Source of the DNA: Altererythrobacter sp. C41
GTDB lineage: Bacteria > Pseudomonadota > Alphaproteobacteria > Sphingomonadales > Sphingomonadaceae
Assembly (NCBI RefSeq): GCF_016803135.1
Contig: NZ_JAEVFE010000003.1
Span: 62,001-126,000, forward strand
Reading direction: 5' to 3'
DNA length: 64,000 nucleotides
Positions 1-8,431 of the stretch are shown one piece after another (positions within the stretch are counted from its first letter, which is position 1; each line of letters opens with the position of its first letter). Made by a program: the position numbers and the translations under genes. The notes beneath the pieces were generated by a model. That model had not been told where the DNA came from and ran no database searches. It saw nothing but the letters and a program-made list of their open reading frames with translations.

Positions 1-50
1 TGTGCGAGGGCGGCGGCCAGGCCAACGTCACGATAATCGAGAGGCTTTGA
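1..50 (+). CDS. Thiolase, C-terminal end only (partial)
   Basis: The first 50 bases encode the last 15 complete codons of a gene that began before the window, ending CEGGGQANVTIIERL and a TGA at 48-50. The CEGGGQ-type motif near the C-terminus is the signature around the second active-site cysteine of thiolases (acetyl-CoA acetyltransferase family). The next gene starts 3 bases after the stop, so this thiolase probably heads or belongs to the same acyl-CoA operon. A FadA6-like role would fit the neighbours, but this is inference from context, because only the tail is visible. Confidence 0.6.
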   Translation, partial: CEGGGQANVTIIERL

Positions 51-53
51 CGA

Positions 54-956
54 ATGGGGATCTGCGAAGGCAGGACTGTGATCATTACCGGCGCGGCGCG
101 CGGGCTGGGCCGCGCCTATGCGCTGGCCTTCGCCGCCGAGGGTGCCAATGTCGTCGTCAACGACATCGGCGCCTCGCTGGGCGGCGAAGGGCGCGACACG
201 TCGGCTGCGGACGCGGTGGTCGAGGAAATCGTTCGGAGCGGCGGGAAGGCCGTCGCCAACTACGACGACGTGACCGACTGGGACGCGGCCGGGCGGATCG
301 TCGAGACCGCGGTGCGCGAGTTCGGCGACCTCCACGTGGTGGTCAACAACGCCGGGATCGTCCGCGACCGGATGTTCGTCTCCGCCACGCTCGACGAATG
401 GGACGCGACCATGCACGTGCATCTGCGCGGGCACTTCTGCGTCAGCCGCCATGCGGTCGATTACTGGCGCGGCAAGGCCAAGGCGGGCGAAGCGCCCGAT
501 GCGCGGATCATCAATACGACCAGCGGCGCGGGGCTGCAGGGCTCGATCGCGCAGGCCGCCTATTCGACCGCCAAGGGCGGGATCGCCACGCTCACGCTGG
601 TCCAGGCGGCCGAGCTCGGCCGCTACGGCATTACCGCCAATGCGCTGGCGCCTGCCGCGCGGACGCGCATGACCGAGCAGGCCTTCGCCGAGAAGATGGC
701 GACCGAGGGCGACGCCTTCGACACGATGGACCCGGCCAATGTCGCGCCGGCGGTCGTCTGGCTCGGCAGCGCGCAGAGCGCCAAGGTGACCGGCTGCGTG
801 TTCGAGCTCGAGGGCGGCAAGATCATGCTCGAAGACGGCTGGCGCGAAGGGCCGTTCGTCGACAAAGGCGCGCGGTGGGCGCCGGGCGAGGTGGGCGAAG
901 CGGTGGATCGGCTGCTCGCCGAACGCATGCCGCCCCGCAAGGTCTGGGGCACCTGA
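54..956 (+). CDS. SDR family oxidoreductase (acyl-CoA/steroid hydroxy-dehydrogenase type)
   Basis: A 300-residue short-chain dehydrogenase/reductase. The Rossmann motif TGAARGLG lies at residues 12-19, NNAG at 98-101, and the catalytic Ser157, Tyr170 and Lys174 are all present. The C-terminal extension of about 40 residues beyond the classical 250-residue SDR core resembles the dehydrogenase domain of peroxisomal multifunctional enzyme type 2. That suggests a 3-hydroxyacyl-CoA or hydroxysteroid substrate and NAD(H) use. It starts 3 bases after the thiolase stop and ends 1 base before the next ATG, so it sits inside an operon of beta-oxidation genes. The exact substrate cannot be read from sequence. 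Confidence 0.85.
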   Translation: MGICEGRTVIITGAARGLGRAYALAFAAEGANVVVNDIGASLGGEGRDTSAADAVVEEIVRSGGKAVANYDDVTDWDAAGRIVETAVREFGDLHVVVNNAGIVRDRMFVSATLDEWDATMHVHLRGHFCVSRHAVDYWRGKAKAGEAPDARIINTTSGAGLQGSIAQAAYSTAKGGIATLTLVQAAELGRYGITANALAPAARTRMTEQAFAEKMATEGDAFDTMDPANVAPAVVWLGSAQSAKVTGCVFELEGGKIMLEDGWREGPFVDKGARWAPGEVGEAVDRLLAERMPPRKVWGT

Positions 957-957
957 G

Positions 958-1968
958 ATGGCATTCGCGCTCGACGAGCAGCAGCAGATGATCGCCGAGA
1001 CGGCGGCGGCGTTCTTCGCGGAGAACGCAGGGGGTGAGCGCACGCGCGCCGCGATGGCCAGCGGCATCGATCGCGACCTCTGGCGCGCCTATTGCCGCGA
1101 ACTCGGCTTCGGTGGTCTGACCGTGCCCGAGGATCTCGGCGGTGCGGGGCTCGGCCACGTGGAGCTGGCGATCGTCGCCGAGCAGGCGGGGCGCACGCTG
1201 GCGGCGATCCCGCTGCTGGGCCACGCGATGGCGACCGCTGCCTTGCTTGCGAGCGACGACCGGGCGGCGATCGATGCGCATCTTCCCGCGATGATGGCGG
1301 GAGACCGGATCGTCGCGGCGGGCGAGCGAGGGGGCGAGGGCTTGCTCGTGCCGCATGCGGCGCAGTGCGATCTGCTCCTCCTGCTCGGCGAAGGCGGCGC
1401 GCGCCTGATCGATGCCGGCGCGGCGACGGTCGAGCCGCTGAAGTCGCTCGACGAGACTCGTCCGCTCGCGCGGGTTCACGCATCCGGCGGCGATCCGCTT
1501 CCCGGCGGCACAGCGCCTTGCGAGGCGGCATGCGCAGCCGGCGTCCTGTGCCTCGCAGCGGAAGCGCTCGGCGGTGCGCAGGAGGCGCTCGATCGCACGG
1601 TTGCCTTTGCGCAGGAACGCGAGCAGTTCGGACGGCCGGTGGGCTCGTTCCAGGCTTACAAGCATCGCCTTGCCGACCGCGCGGTCGAGATCGAGCAGGC
1701 GCGCTCCGCCGTGTGGTGGGCGGCCTGCGCGCTCGACGAGGGGCACGAGACCCGCGCGCTGGCGCTCCATGCCGCCAAGAGCTTCTGCGCCGACACCTAC
1801 CTGCGCGTCGCGGGCGACATGATCCAGCTCCACGGCGGCATCGGCTTCACCTGGGAGCACGACGCGCATCTGTTCTTCAAGCGCGCCCGCGCCATCGCGA
1901 ACATGCTCGGCGACGGCCCGCATCACCGCGAGCGCGTCGCGCGGATCATGCTGGACGAAGCGGCATGA
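958..1968 (+). CDS. Acyl-CoA dehydrogenase (short subunit, probable heteromer partner)
   Basis: A 336-residue acyl-CoA dehydrogenase, shorter than the usual 380-400. It has the N-terminal helical domain, a reduced middle beta domain, and the C-terminal FAD/substrate segment around LHGGIGFTWEHDAHLFFKRA. The Glu in the TWEHD motif is where related steroid dehydrogenases carry a catalytic carboxylate. Its stop overlaps the start of a second, full-length dehydrogenase (ATGA, 1965-1968). Adjacent pairs of this kind form alpha2-beta2 heterotetramers in actinobacterial steroid degradation, so the two products probably make one enzyme introducing a double bond into a bulky acyl-CoA. The heteromer is inference; the family assignment is solid. 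Confidence 0.85.
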   Translation: MAFALDEQQQMIAETAAAFFAENAGGERTRAAMASGIDRDLWRAYCRELGFGGLTVPEDLGGAGLGHVELAIVAEQAGRTLAAIPLLGHAMATAALLASDDRAAIDAHLPAMMAGDRIVAAGERGGEGLLVPHAAQCDLLLLLGEGGARLIDAGAATVEPLKSLDETRPLARVHASGGDPLPGGTAPCEAACAAGVLCLAAEALGGAQEALDRTVAFAQEREQFGRPVGSFQAYKHRLADRAVEIEQARSAVWWAACALDEGHETRALALHAAKSFCADTYLRVAGDMIQLHGGIGFTWEHDAHLFFKRARAIANMLGDGPHHRERVARIMLDEAA

Positions 1969-3143
1969 AGCTGGGGTTCTCCGACATGGAAGAGGCGTTC
2001 CGCCGCGAATGTGCGAGCTGGCTCGACGAGCAGATGGCCGGCGAGTTCGCCGACATCCGCGGGATCGCCAATCTCGTCGACAAGCCCGAGCGCCGCAAGG
2101 CGTGGGAGCGGCGGCTGGCCGAGCATCGCTATTCGTGCATCGGCTGGCCGATCGCCTGGGGCGGGCGCGACGCCACGCTCAACGAGCAGGTCATCTTCGC
2201 CGAGGAATACGCGCGTGCCGGGGCGCCGAACCGGCTCAACCACATGGGCGTCGAGCTGCTCGGGCCGACGCTGCTCGCGCTCGGCAGTTCCGAGCAGAAG
2301 GCGCGGTTCCTGCCGGCGATCGCCGAGGGCACGGCGATCTGGTGCCAGGGCTATTCCGAACCGGGCGCCGGCTCCGACCTCGCGGCCATTCGCACCCGCG
2401 CGCGGCGCGACGGCGACGAATGGGTGATCGAGGGGCAGAAGATCTGGACCAGTCTCGCCCAGTTCGCCGACATGATCTTCGTGCTCGCGCGGACCGAGGA
2501 TGGGACCAGTGGGCGCGAGGGGCTGAGCTTCCTGCTCGTCGACCTCGACCAGCCCGGCATCGCAATCCGCCCGATCCGCCAGATCAACGGCGAGGCCGAG
2601 TTCAACGAGGTGTTCTTCGACGGCGCGCGCTGCCCGGTCGAGAACATGGTCGGCGCCGAGGGGGAGGGGTGGACGGTCTCGACCACGCTGCTCTCGTTCG
2701 AGCGGGGCATCTCGACCCTCGGCCAGCAGATGCAGTTCCGCAACGAGCTCGACGCGGTGATCGCCGCGGCCAGGCGCAACGGCAAGGCGGCCGACCCGGT
2801 GTTCCGCCAGCGGCTCGCGGAAGCCGAGATCGGCCTGCGGCTGATGCGCTACGGCGCGCTTCGCATGCTGGCGGACGGAAAGGGCGGCGCGCTCGCGGGC
2901 GCGGCGCTGACCTACAAGATCCAGTGGGCGAGCTGGCGCCGGGCGCTGGGCGAGCTGGCGATGGACGTGCTCGGGCAGGAGGGCGAGGTCGCGCCCGTCG
3001 ATGCCGAGGCATGGCCGCTGCTCACCAATCTCTATCTCTATTCGCGCGCCGACACGATCTACGGCGGCACCAACCAGATCCAGCGCAACCTGATCGCCGA
3101 GCGCGGGCTCGGCCTGCCGCGCGAGCCGAGAGGAAACGCATGA
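1965..3143 (+). CDS. Acyl-CoA dehydrogenase, FadE30-like
   Basis: A 392-residue acyl-CoA dehydrogenase translated from an ATG overlapping the upstream stop. FAD-contacting motifs are visible: WCQGYSEPGAGSDLA, then WTSLAQFADMIFVLARTE, and RADTIYGGTNQIQRN near the C-terminus. The position that is Glu in medium-chain enzymes (YEGT) is Gly here (YGGT), so a catalytic base elsewhere or in the partner subunit is expected. The flanking IpdF-like SDR and FadD3-like ligase match the neighbours of FadE30 in the mycobacterial steroid C/D-ring genes, where FadE30 acts on 5-OH-HIC-CoA. That specific substrate is inference from synteny and overall resemblance; nothing here proves it. Confidence 0.85.
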   Translation: MKLGFSDMEEAFRRECASWLDEQMAGEFADIRGIANLVDKPERRKAWERRLAEHRYSCIGWPIAWGGRDATLNEQVIFAEEYARAGAPNRLNHMGVELLGPTLLALGSSEQKARFLPAIAEGTAIWCQGYSEPGAGSDLAAIRTRARRDGDEWVIEGQKIWTSLAQFADMIFVLARTEDGTSGREGLSFLLVDLDQPGIAIRPIRQINGEAEFNEVFFDGARCPVENMVGAEGEGWTVSTTLLSFERGISTLGQQMQFRNELDAVIAAARRNGKAADPVFRQRLAEAEIGLRLMRYGALRMLADGKGGALAGAALTYKIQWASWRRALGELAMDVLGQEGEVAPVDAEAWPLLTNLYLYSRADTIYGGTNQIQRNLIAERGLGLPREPRGNA

Positions 3144-3922
3144 GCCTGACGCCGACCTATCCGCCCGGGCGCAACCTGCTTGCCGGAAAGACGGTGCTCG
3201 TCACCGCGGCCGCGGGAACGGGGATCGGCTATGCGGTCGCGAAACGCGCGGTCGAGGAAGGCGCGCGGGTCTTGATCAGCGACTGGCACGAGCGGCGCCT
3301 GGGCGAAGCGGCGGCGCGGATCGCCGAGGAGACGGGAAGCGAGCGGCCGGCGACGTTCGTCTGCGACGTGACCGATCAGGCGCAAGTCGACGCGCTGCGC
3401 GATGCGGCCGAGGCCGAGCTCGGCGGTCTCGACGTTCTCATCAACAACGCGGGCCTCGGCGGAGAGACCGCCGTCGTCGACATGACCGACGACGAGTGGC
3501 ACCGCGTGCTCGACGTCACGCTCAACTCGGTCTTCCGCATGACGCGCGCGTTTCTCCCCGGAATGTATGCGCGCAAGGCGGGGGCGATCGTCAACAACGC
3601 CTCGGTCCTCGGCTGGCGGGCGCAGAAGGGGCAGGCGCACTACGCGGCGGCGAAGGCGGGGGTCATGGCCTTCACCCGCTGCTCCGCGCTCGAGGCGGCG
3701 GAGCACGGCGTGCGGATCAACGCCGTCGCGCCCTCGATCGCGATGCACGCCTTCCTCGCCAAAGTGACCAGCGACGAATTGCTCGCCGAACTGTCCGCGC
3801 GCGAGGCTTTCGGGCGCCCGGCAGAAGTGTGGGAAGTCGCCAACGTCATGCTGTTCCTCGCCTCCGACCTCGCCAGCTACATGACGGGCGAGGTTGTCCC
3901 CGTGTCGAGCCAGCACGCATGA
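3140..3922 (+). CDS. SDR family oxidoreductase, IpdF-like
   Basis: A 260-residue SDR. Its glycine motif is the unusual VTAAAGTGIG (residues 21-30), followed by SDWHERR, NNAG at 102-105, and the catalytic Ser155, Tyr168 and Lys172 in NNASVLGWRAQ...HYAAAK. This combination is characteristic of IpdF, the dehydrogenase that oxidises the 5-hydroxyl of the steroid-derived indane propionyl-CoA intermediate. It overlaps the upstream dehydrogenase and the downstream MaoC gene by ATGA, giving an unbroken translationally coupled series. IpdF-like identity is recognised from memory of the family; activity on a steroid fragment in this organism is inferred. Confidence 0.85.
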   Translation: MSLTPTYPPGRNLLAGKTVLVTAAAGTGIGYAVAKRAVEEGARVLISDWHERRLGEAAARIAEETGSERPATFVCDVTDQAQVDALRDAAEAELGGLDVLINNAGLGGETAVVDMTDDEWHRVLDVTLNSVFRMTRAFLPGMYARKAGAIVNNASVLGWRAQKGQAHYAAAKAGVMAFTRCSALEAAEHGVRINAVAPSIAMHAFLAKVTSDELLAELSAREAFGRPAEVWEVANVMLFLASDLASYMTGEVVPVSSQHA

Positions 3923-4398
3923 GCGCGCCGCGGATATTCACTCGCCCCGCCGACCTGCTCGGCAGCGAGGGCGCTCCGCTCGGTCCCACCGCGTGGCTCG
4001 CGATCGAACAGGATCGCGTCGACGCCTTCGCCGAGGTGACGGGCGATCACCAGTGGATCCACGTCGACGTCGAGCGCGCGAAGGCGGGGCCGTTCGGCGG
4101 CACGATCGCGCATGGCTATCTCACGCTGGCGCTCGTGAACCATTTCCTGCCCGAGCTGATCGAAGTGCGCGGCTTCGCCCATGCGGTGAACGTCGGGGCG
4201 GACCGCCTGCGCTTCCTCGCGCCGGTGCCGGTCGGCAGCCGCATCCGCGCGGTGGGCGAGATCGTGAAGGTCGAGGAGATCAAGGGTGCGCTCCAGTCGA
4301 CCGTGCGCGTGACGATCGAGATCGAGGGCGGCGACAAGCCGGCCTGCACGATCGACACGATCAGCCGCTACTATCCGGAAGAAGGGGGCGCCGGATGA
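3919..4398 (+). CDS. MaoC-like hot-dog enoyl-CoA hydratase
   Basis: A 159-residue single hot-dog protein. The hydratase-2 signature is present: FAEVTGDHQWIHVD (about residues 37-50), with the Asp/His dyad, followed by GTIAHGYLTLAL. Members of the MaoC/PhaJ family add water to trans-2-enoyl-CoA to give the (R)-3-hydroxyacyl-CoA. It overlaps both neighbours by four bases (ATGA), so it is coupled to the IpdF-like SDR and the acyl-CoA ligase. It probably hydrates the enoyl-CoA made by the two upstream dehydrogenases. The chain or ring size of the substrate is unknown. Confidence 0.88.
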   Translation: MSAPRIFTRPADLLGSEGAPLGPTAWLAIEQDRVDAFAEVTGDHQWIHVDVERAKAGPFGGTIAHGYLTLALVNHFLPELIEVRGFAHAVNVGADRLRFLAPVPVGSRIRAVGEIVKVEEIKGALQSTVRVTIEIEGGDKPACTIDTISRYYPEEGGAG

Positions 4399-5933
4399 TC
4401 GATCCGTTGCCTCCGACCGTTCCGCATCTCGTGGCCGCGGCCGCGCGGACATGGGGCTCGCGCACCGCACTCGTCGAAGGGGAGGTGCGCTGGTCCTTCG
4501 CCGACCTCGAGCGGGAATGCCGCGCCGCCGCCTCGGCCATGCTCGCGAGCGGCGTGGGCGAGGGGGACCGGGTCGCGATCTGGGCGCCCAACGGCCGCAA
4601 CTGGATCGTCGCTGCGGTTGCGGCCATGACGACCGGAGCCGCGATCGTGCCGCTCAACACCCGTCTCAAGGGCCGCGAGGCGGGGGAGATGCTGCGGCGC
4701 ACCTCGGCCAAAGTGCTCGTCACCTGCGGCGACTTCCTCGGCACCGACTATCCGGCGCTGCTGGCGGGCGAGGACCTTCCCGCGCTGGAGCGGACGGTGC
4801 TGCTCGATGCCAACTGGCAGGCGTTCGTCGCCGAGGGGAACGGCGCGGACGATCCGTCGATCGACGAGGCACTGGGCCGCCTGACCGCGGGGCATGTCTC
4901 CGACATCATGTTCACCAGCGGCACGACCGGCGCGCCCAAGGGTGTGGTCTCGACCCACGACCGGATCGTGCCGATGTTCGCCGACTGGGGCCGCCAGATG
5001 GGGCTGACGAGCGACGATCGCTACCTAGTCATCAATCCCTTCTTCCACAGCTTCGGGTTCAAGGCGGGCTGGGTCGCGGCGCTGATCGCCGGTGCGCCGA
5101 TCTATCCGCTGGCGACTTTCGACATTCCGCGCGTGATCGAACTGATCGAGCGCGAGCGGATCTCCTTCCTGCCCGGACCGCCGACGATCTACCAGTCGCT
5201 GCTGGCGGCGAAGGCGGAGACGGATTTCGACACCTCCTCGCTGCGCGGCGCGGCGACCGGCGCGGCCAGCGTGCCGCCGGAACTGGTCCGCCGCATGCGC
5301 AGCGAACTCGGCCTGGTCGACACCGTCACCGCCTACGGCATGACCGAGTGCGCCACGATCACCTCGTGCCGCCGCGGCGACGATGCCGAGCTGATCGCCG
5401 AAAGCTGCGGCCGCGCGCTGCCGGGGCTCGAACTGCGCATCGTCGACGACGAGGGGAAGCCGGTCGCGCAGGGCGAGGCCGGCGAGGTCCAGGTGCGCGG
5501 TTACGGCGTGATGCTCGGCTACCTCGACGATCCGCAGGCGACCGCCGAGACGATCGATCCGGACGGATGGCTCTCCACCGGCGACATCGGCTGGATCGGC
5601 CCGGAAGGCTATCTGCGGATCACCGACCGCAAGAAGGACATGTTCATCTCGGGCGGGTTCAACGTCTACCCGGCCGAAGTGGAGCACCTGCTCGCCGAAC
5701 ATCCGGCGATCGCTCAAGTCGCGGTGATCGGCATTCCCGACGACCGCATGGGCGAGGTCGGCAAGGCCTTCCTCGTGCTGCGCCTGGGACAGGCTCTGGC
5801 CGAGGGCGAACTCGCCGAATGGGCGCGCGGGCGCATGGCGAACTACAAGGTTCCGCGCGCTTTCACCTTCGTCGAAGGCCTGCCGCACAACGCCTCCGGC
5901 AAAGTGACGAAGGAGGCGCTGCGCGATGGCTAG
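4395..5933 (+). CDS. Acyl-CoA synthetase (AMP-forming), FadD3-like
   Basis: A 512-residue ANL-superfamily ligase. Visible motifs are the P-loop TSGTTGAPKG at about 174-183, YGMTE, the STGD hinge region, DRKKDMFISGGFNVYPAEVE, and a C-terminal NASGK with the catalytic Lys at about residue 503. The stretch INPFFHSFGFKAG followed by LPGPPTIYQSLL is typical of FadD3, which activates the steroid C/D-ring propionate HIP to its CoA thioester. Its start overlaps the MaoC stop and it ends the coupled series. Length and motif set are intact. CoA ligase activity is secure; HIP as substrate is inference from likeness and neighbours. Confidence 0.88.
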   Translation: MIDPLPPTVPHLVAAAARTWGSRTALVEGEVRWSFADLERECRAAASAMLASGVGEGDRVAIWAPNGRNWIVAAVAAMTTGAAIVPLNTRLKGREAGEMLRRTSAKVLVTCGDFLGTDYPALLAGEDLPALERTVLLDANWQAFVAEGNGADDPSIDEALGRLTAGHVSDIMFTSGTTGAPKGVVSTHDRIVPMFADWGRQMGLTSDDRYLVINPFFHSFGFKAGWVAALIAGAPIYPLATFDIPRVIELIERERISFLPGPPTIYQSLLAAKAETDFDTSSLRGAATGAASVPPELVRRMRSELGLVDTVTAYGMTECATITSCRRGDDAELIAESCGRALPGLELRIVDDEGKPVAQGEAGEVQVRGYGVMLGYLDDPQATAETIDPDGWLSTGDIGWIGPEGYLRITDRKKDMFISGGFNVYPAEVEHLLAEHPAIAQVAVIGIPDDRMGEVGKAFLVLRLGQALAEGELAEWARGRMANYKVPRAFTFVEGLPHNASGKVTKEALRDG

Positions 5934-5975
5934 CAGCCTTCCGCTCTCACCGTTCCCGGCATTCGCCACCTTCAA

Positions 5976-5997
5976 GGACAGTGTGGCCACGCTGTCC
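5976..5997. promoter_or_regulatory. Near-perfect 22-bp palindrome upstream of TonB receptor (candidate operator)
   Basis: GGACAG at 5976-5981 and CTGTCC at 5992-5997 flank a GTGGCCAC core. All base pairs of the 22-bp inverted repeat match except one (T5982 against G5991). It lies about 80 bases before the receptor start, in the 145-base gap after the ligase gene, where a dimeric repressor such as a TetR or GntR family protein would bind. A second GTGTGGCC appears about 30 bases downstream. No regulator gene is adjacent. Confidence 0.5.
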
Positions 5998-6078
5998 GGC
6001 TTATCCATTGCGTGTGGCCGACTATCGTCATCGACAAAAGCTGTGCGCCAACGCGTGCACGATAAGGGAGAGGTTTTC

Positions 6079-8412
6079 ATGAAACGCACGAAGACGGCGC
6101 TGATGCTCGCGGCATCGGCACTCGCATGCTCACCCGCGCTCGCGGCGGCCCAGGACGCGGCAGCCGCGCCGGAGGAAGCGGAAACCACCAGCGCGCCTGC
6201 GACCGGCGGCAGCAACGAGATCGTCGTCACCGCGCAGCGGCGCGAAGAGCGGCTGGTCGACGTTCCGATCTCGGTCAGCGCGGTCAATCAGGCGGCGCTC
6301 GACCGCGCGCAGGTCCGCACGGTCAGCGACATCGCGACCGTCGTGCCCAACATCCAGATCAACGAGACGATCGGCAATACCTACGGCCCGCTGATCACGA
6401 TCCGCGGGCTCTCCCCATCGGCAGACACGAGCCTCGCGCGCGACCAGCCCGTGGGCCTCTACATCGACGGCGTGCCGATCGGGAAGTCGACCGGCGCAGC
6501 GTTCGACATCGTCGATCTCGAACGGGTCGAAGTCCTGCGTGGCCCGCAGGGGACGCTCTACGGCAAGAACACCATCGGCGGCGCGGTGAACCTCATCACC
6601 CAGAAGCCGAGCGGTGAGTTCGGCGGGCAGGTGTCGACCAGCTACGGAACCTACGACAATTTCGTCGGCAAGATGGTGGTCGATCTGCCCGAGGTCGCCG
6701 GCTTCAGCCTGAAGCTGAGCGGCGTGACCAAGCAGTACGGCGGCTACTACCGCAACTCGGCTACCGGCGAGAATTTCGGCGAACAGGATCTGTGGGCCGG
6801 CCGGGTCGACCTGCAATGGCAGCCGGCGGACAGCTTCAGCGCGCTCTACAGCTACGACATTTCCAACAGCAAGGGCACCCCCAGCCAGCTCGCTCTGCTG
6901 GCGGTGACGGGCGCCGGGTCGGTCGCGTTCCTCAACCCTCTGCTGGCGCCCTACGTCGTGGACGGACGGACCCGCACGACCGGCTCCAACAGCGCGCTGC
7001 AGAGCGACTTCGAGACCACCGGCCACGCGCTCACGCTGCAATGGGAGCCGGGCCTGGGCGATCTCACGCTGAAGTCCATCACCGCGCGGCGGACGGCGAA
7101 GACCCGCTCGATGAGCGACTTCGACGGCACCCCGATCGACCTCATGCGCTTCACGCTCAATAACGATTACGAGCAGTTCACGCAGGAAGTGCAGGCGCTC
7201 GGCACGCTGGGCGACTTCAAGTACACGCTCGGGTTCTTCTACCTCGACGACAACTACGACGTGTACAACCCGCGCTGGAACTTCCAGTTCGGCGGCAACG
7301 AGGTGTTCGACATCTCCGAGCGGGGCGGCGAGAGCAAGTCCTACGCCGGATACGGGCAGCTTGCCTGGACGCCTTCGGCACTCGACGGCCGGCTGACGCT
7401 GTCCGCCGGCGCGCGCTACAGCCACGAGGAGAAGTCGGCTTACGAACTGCTGCTGGCGAACACGGCCTACGCGACCAATCCGGCGAGCCCGAGTTCCGGC
7501 GTGTTCGTGCGCGACGAAAACGGCAATCCGGTCACGCGCAGCGGCCAGCCCGCGGCGGGCGCGCGGCCGGGGGCCGGCGGCATCGGTTACACCGACCTCA
7601 TTCCGCTGACCAACAGCGGAACGTGGAAGAAGTTCACGCCTGAATTCAACATCCTGTACAAGATTCAGCCGAGCTTCTCAGTCTATGCGCGCTACGCCAC
7701 CGGCTTCAAGAGCGGCGGCATCAACGATACCGCGGCGACCAATGCGGCGTTCCTGACGCCGTATGATCCGGAGAACCTCACCTCGTACGAAGCCGGCCTC
7801 AAGTATGCCGGCTGGAACGGGCGCGTGCAGCTCAACGCAGCCGTCTATCACTCGATCTACAAGGATTTCCAGGCCGGCGTGTTCGTGCCGACGCTCGTCA
7901 CCACGAACATCATCAACGCGGGCGAGGCCCAGTTCACGGGCTTCGAGATCGACGGTGCGCTGCGTCCGACGGACTCGCTGACGATCAACTTCGGCGGCGG
8001 CTATGTCGATGCGCGCTATACCGACTTCGTCCTGCCCGACGGGACCGACGTGACCGACAGCTACGTCCTCTCGCGCGTGCCGAAGTGGAACTGGCAGCTC
8101 GGTGCGGTGCATCAGGCCGACCTTGGCTTCGCGACGCTGGAGACGAGCGCGAACTATTCGTGGCGCTCGTCGCAATACTCCAGCATCGTGTCCGATCCGC
8201 TCTCGCAGATGCCCTCCTACGGGCTGCTGAACGCGCGGATCGCGCTGACCGACATCGAGCTCGGCAACGGCTCGACGCTGGAAGTGGCGGCCTGGGGCAA
8301 GAACCTGACCGACAAGGAATATCTGGTCAGCGCCATCAACCTGTCGGTCCTGACCGTCGGGCAGTTCGGCGAACCGCTGTCGGCCGGCGTGGAAGCCCGC
8401 GTCAAGTTCTGA
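6079..8412 (+). CDS. TonB-dependent outer-membrane receptor
   Basis: A 777-residue receptor starting at the ATG after GGGAGAGG; an in-frame ORF runs further upstream but has no signal peptide. A Sec signal (KRTKTALMLAASALACSPALAAAQ) is followed by the TonB-box/plug start EIVVTAQRREERLVDVPISVSAV and plug motifs such as LRGPQGTLYGKNTIGGAVNLIT. A 22-strand barrel follows, ending in aromatic RVKF. It would import a ligand across the outer membrane using TonB-ExbBD energy. Standing directly behind the acyl-CoA operon and before an MFS gene, it probably takes up the hydrophobic substrate that the enzymes degrade. The substrate is not determinable. Confidence 0.92.
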   Translation: MKRTKTALMLAASALACSPALAAAQDAAAAPEEAETTSAPATGGSNEIVVTAQRREERLVDVPISVSAVNQAALDRAQVRTVSDIATVVPNIQINETIGNTYGPLITIRGLSPSADTSLARDQPVGLYIDGVPIGKSTGAAFDIVDLERVEVLRGPQGTLYGKNTIGGAVNLITQKPSGEFGGQVSTSYGTYDNFVGKMVVDLPEVAGFSLKLSGVTKQYGGYYRNSATGENFGEQDLWAGRVDLQWQPADSFSALYSYDISNSKGTPSQLALLAVTGAGSVAFLNPLLAPYVVDGRTRTTGSNSALQSDFETTGHALTLQWEPGLGDLTLKSITARRTAKTRSMSDFDGTPIDLMRFTLNNDYEQFTQEVQALGTLGDFKYTLGFFYLDDNYDVYNPRWNFQFGGNEVFDISERGGESKSYAGYGQLAWTPSALDGRLTLSAGARYSHEEKSAYELLLANTAYATNPASPSSGVFVRDENGNPVTRSGQPAAGARPGAGGIGYTDLIPLTNSGTWKKFTPEFNILYKIQPSFSVYARYATGFKSGGINDTAATNAAFLTPYDPENLTSYEAGLKYAGWNGRVQLNAAVYHSIYKDFQAGVFVPTLVTTNIINAGEAQFTGFEIDGALRPTDSLTINFGGGYVDARYTDFVLPDGTDVTDSYVLSRVPKWNWQLGAVHQADLGFATLETSANYSWRSSQYSSIVSDPLSQMPSYGLLNARIALTDIELGNGSTLEVAAWGKNLTDKEYLVSAINLSVLTVGQFGEPLSAGVEARVKF

Positions 8413-8431
8413 TCCGGCGGAGGGACTGGGG

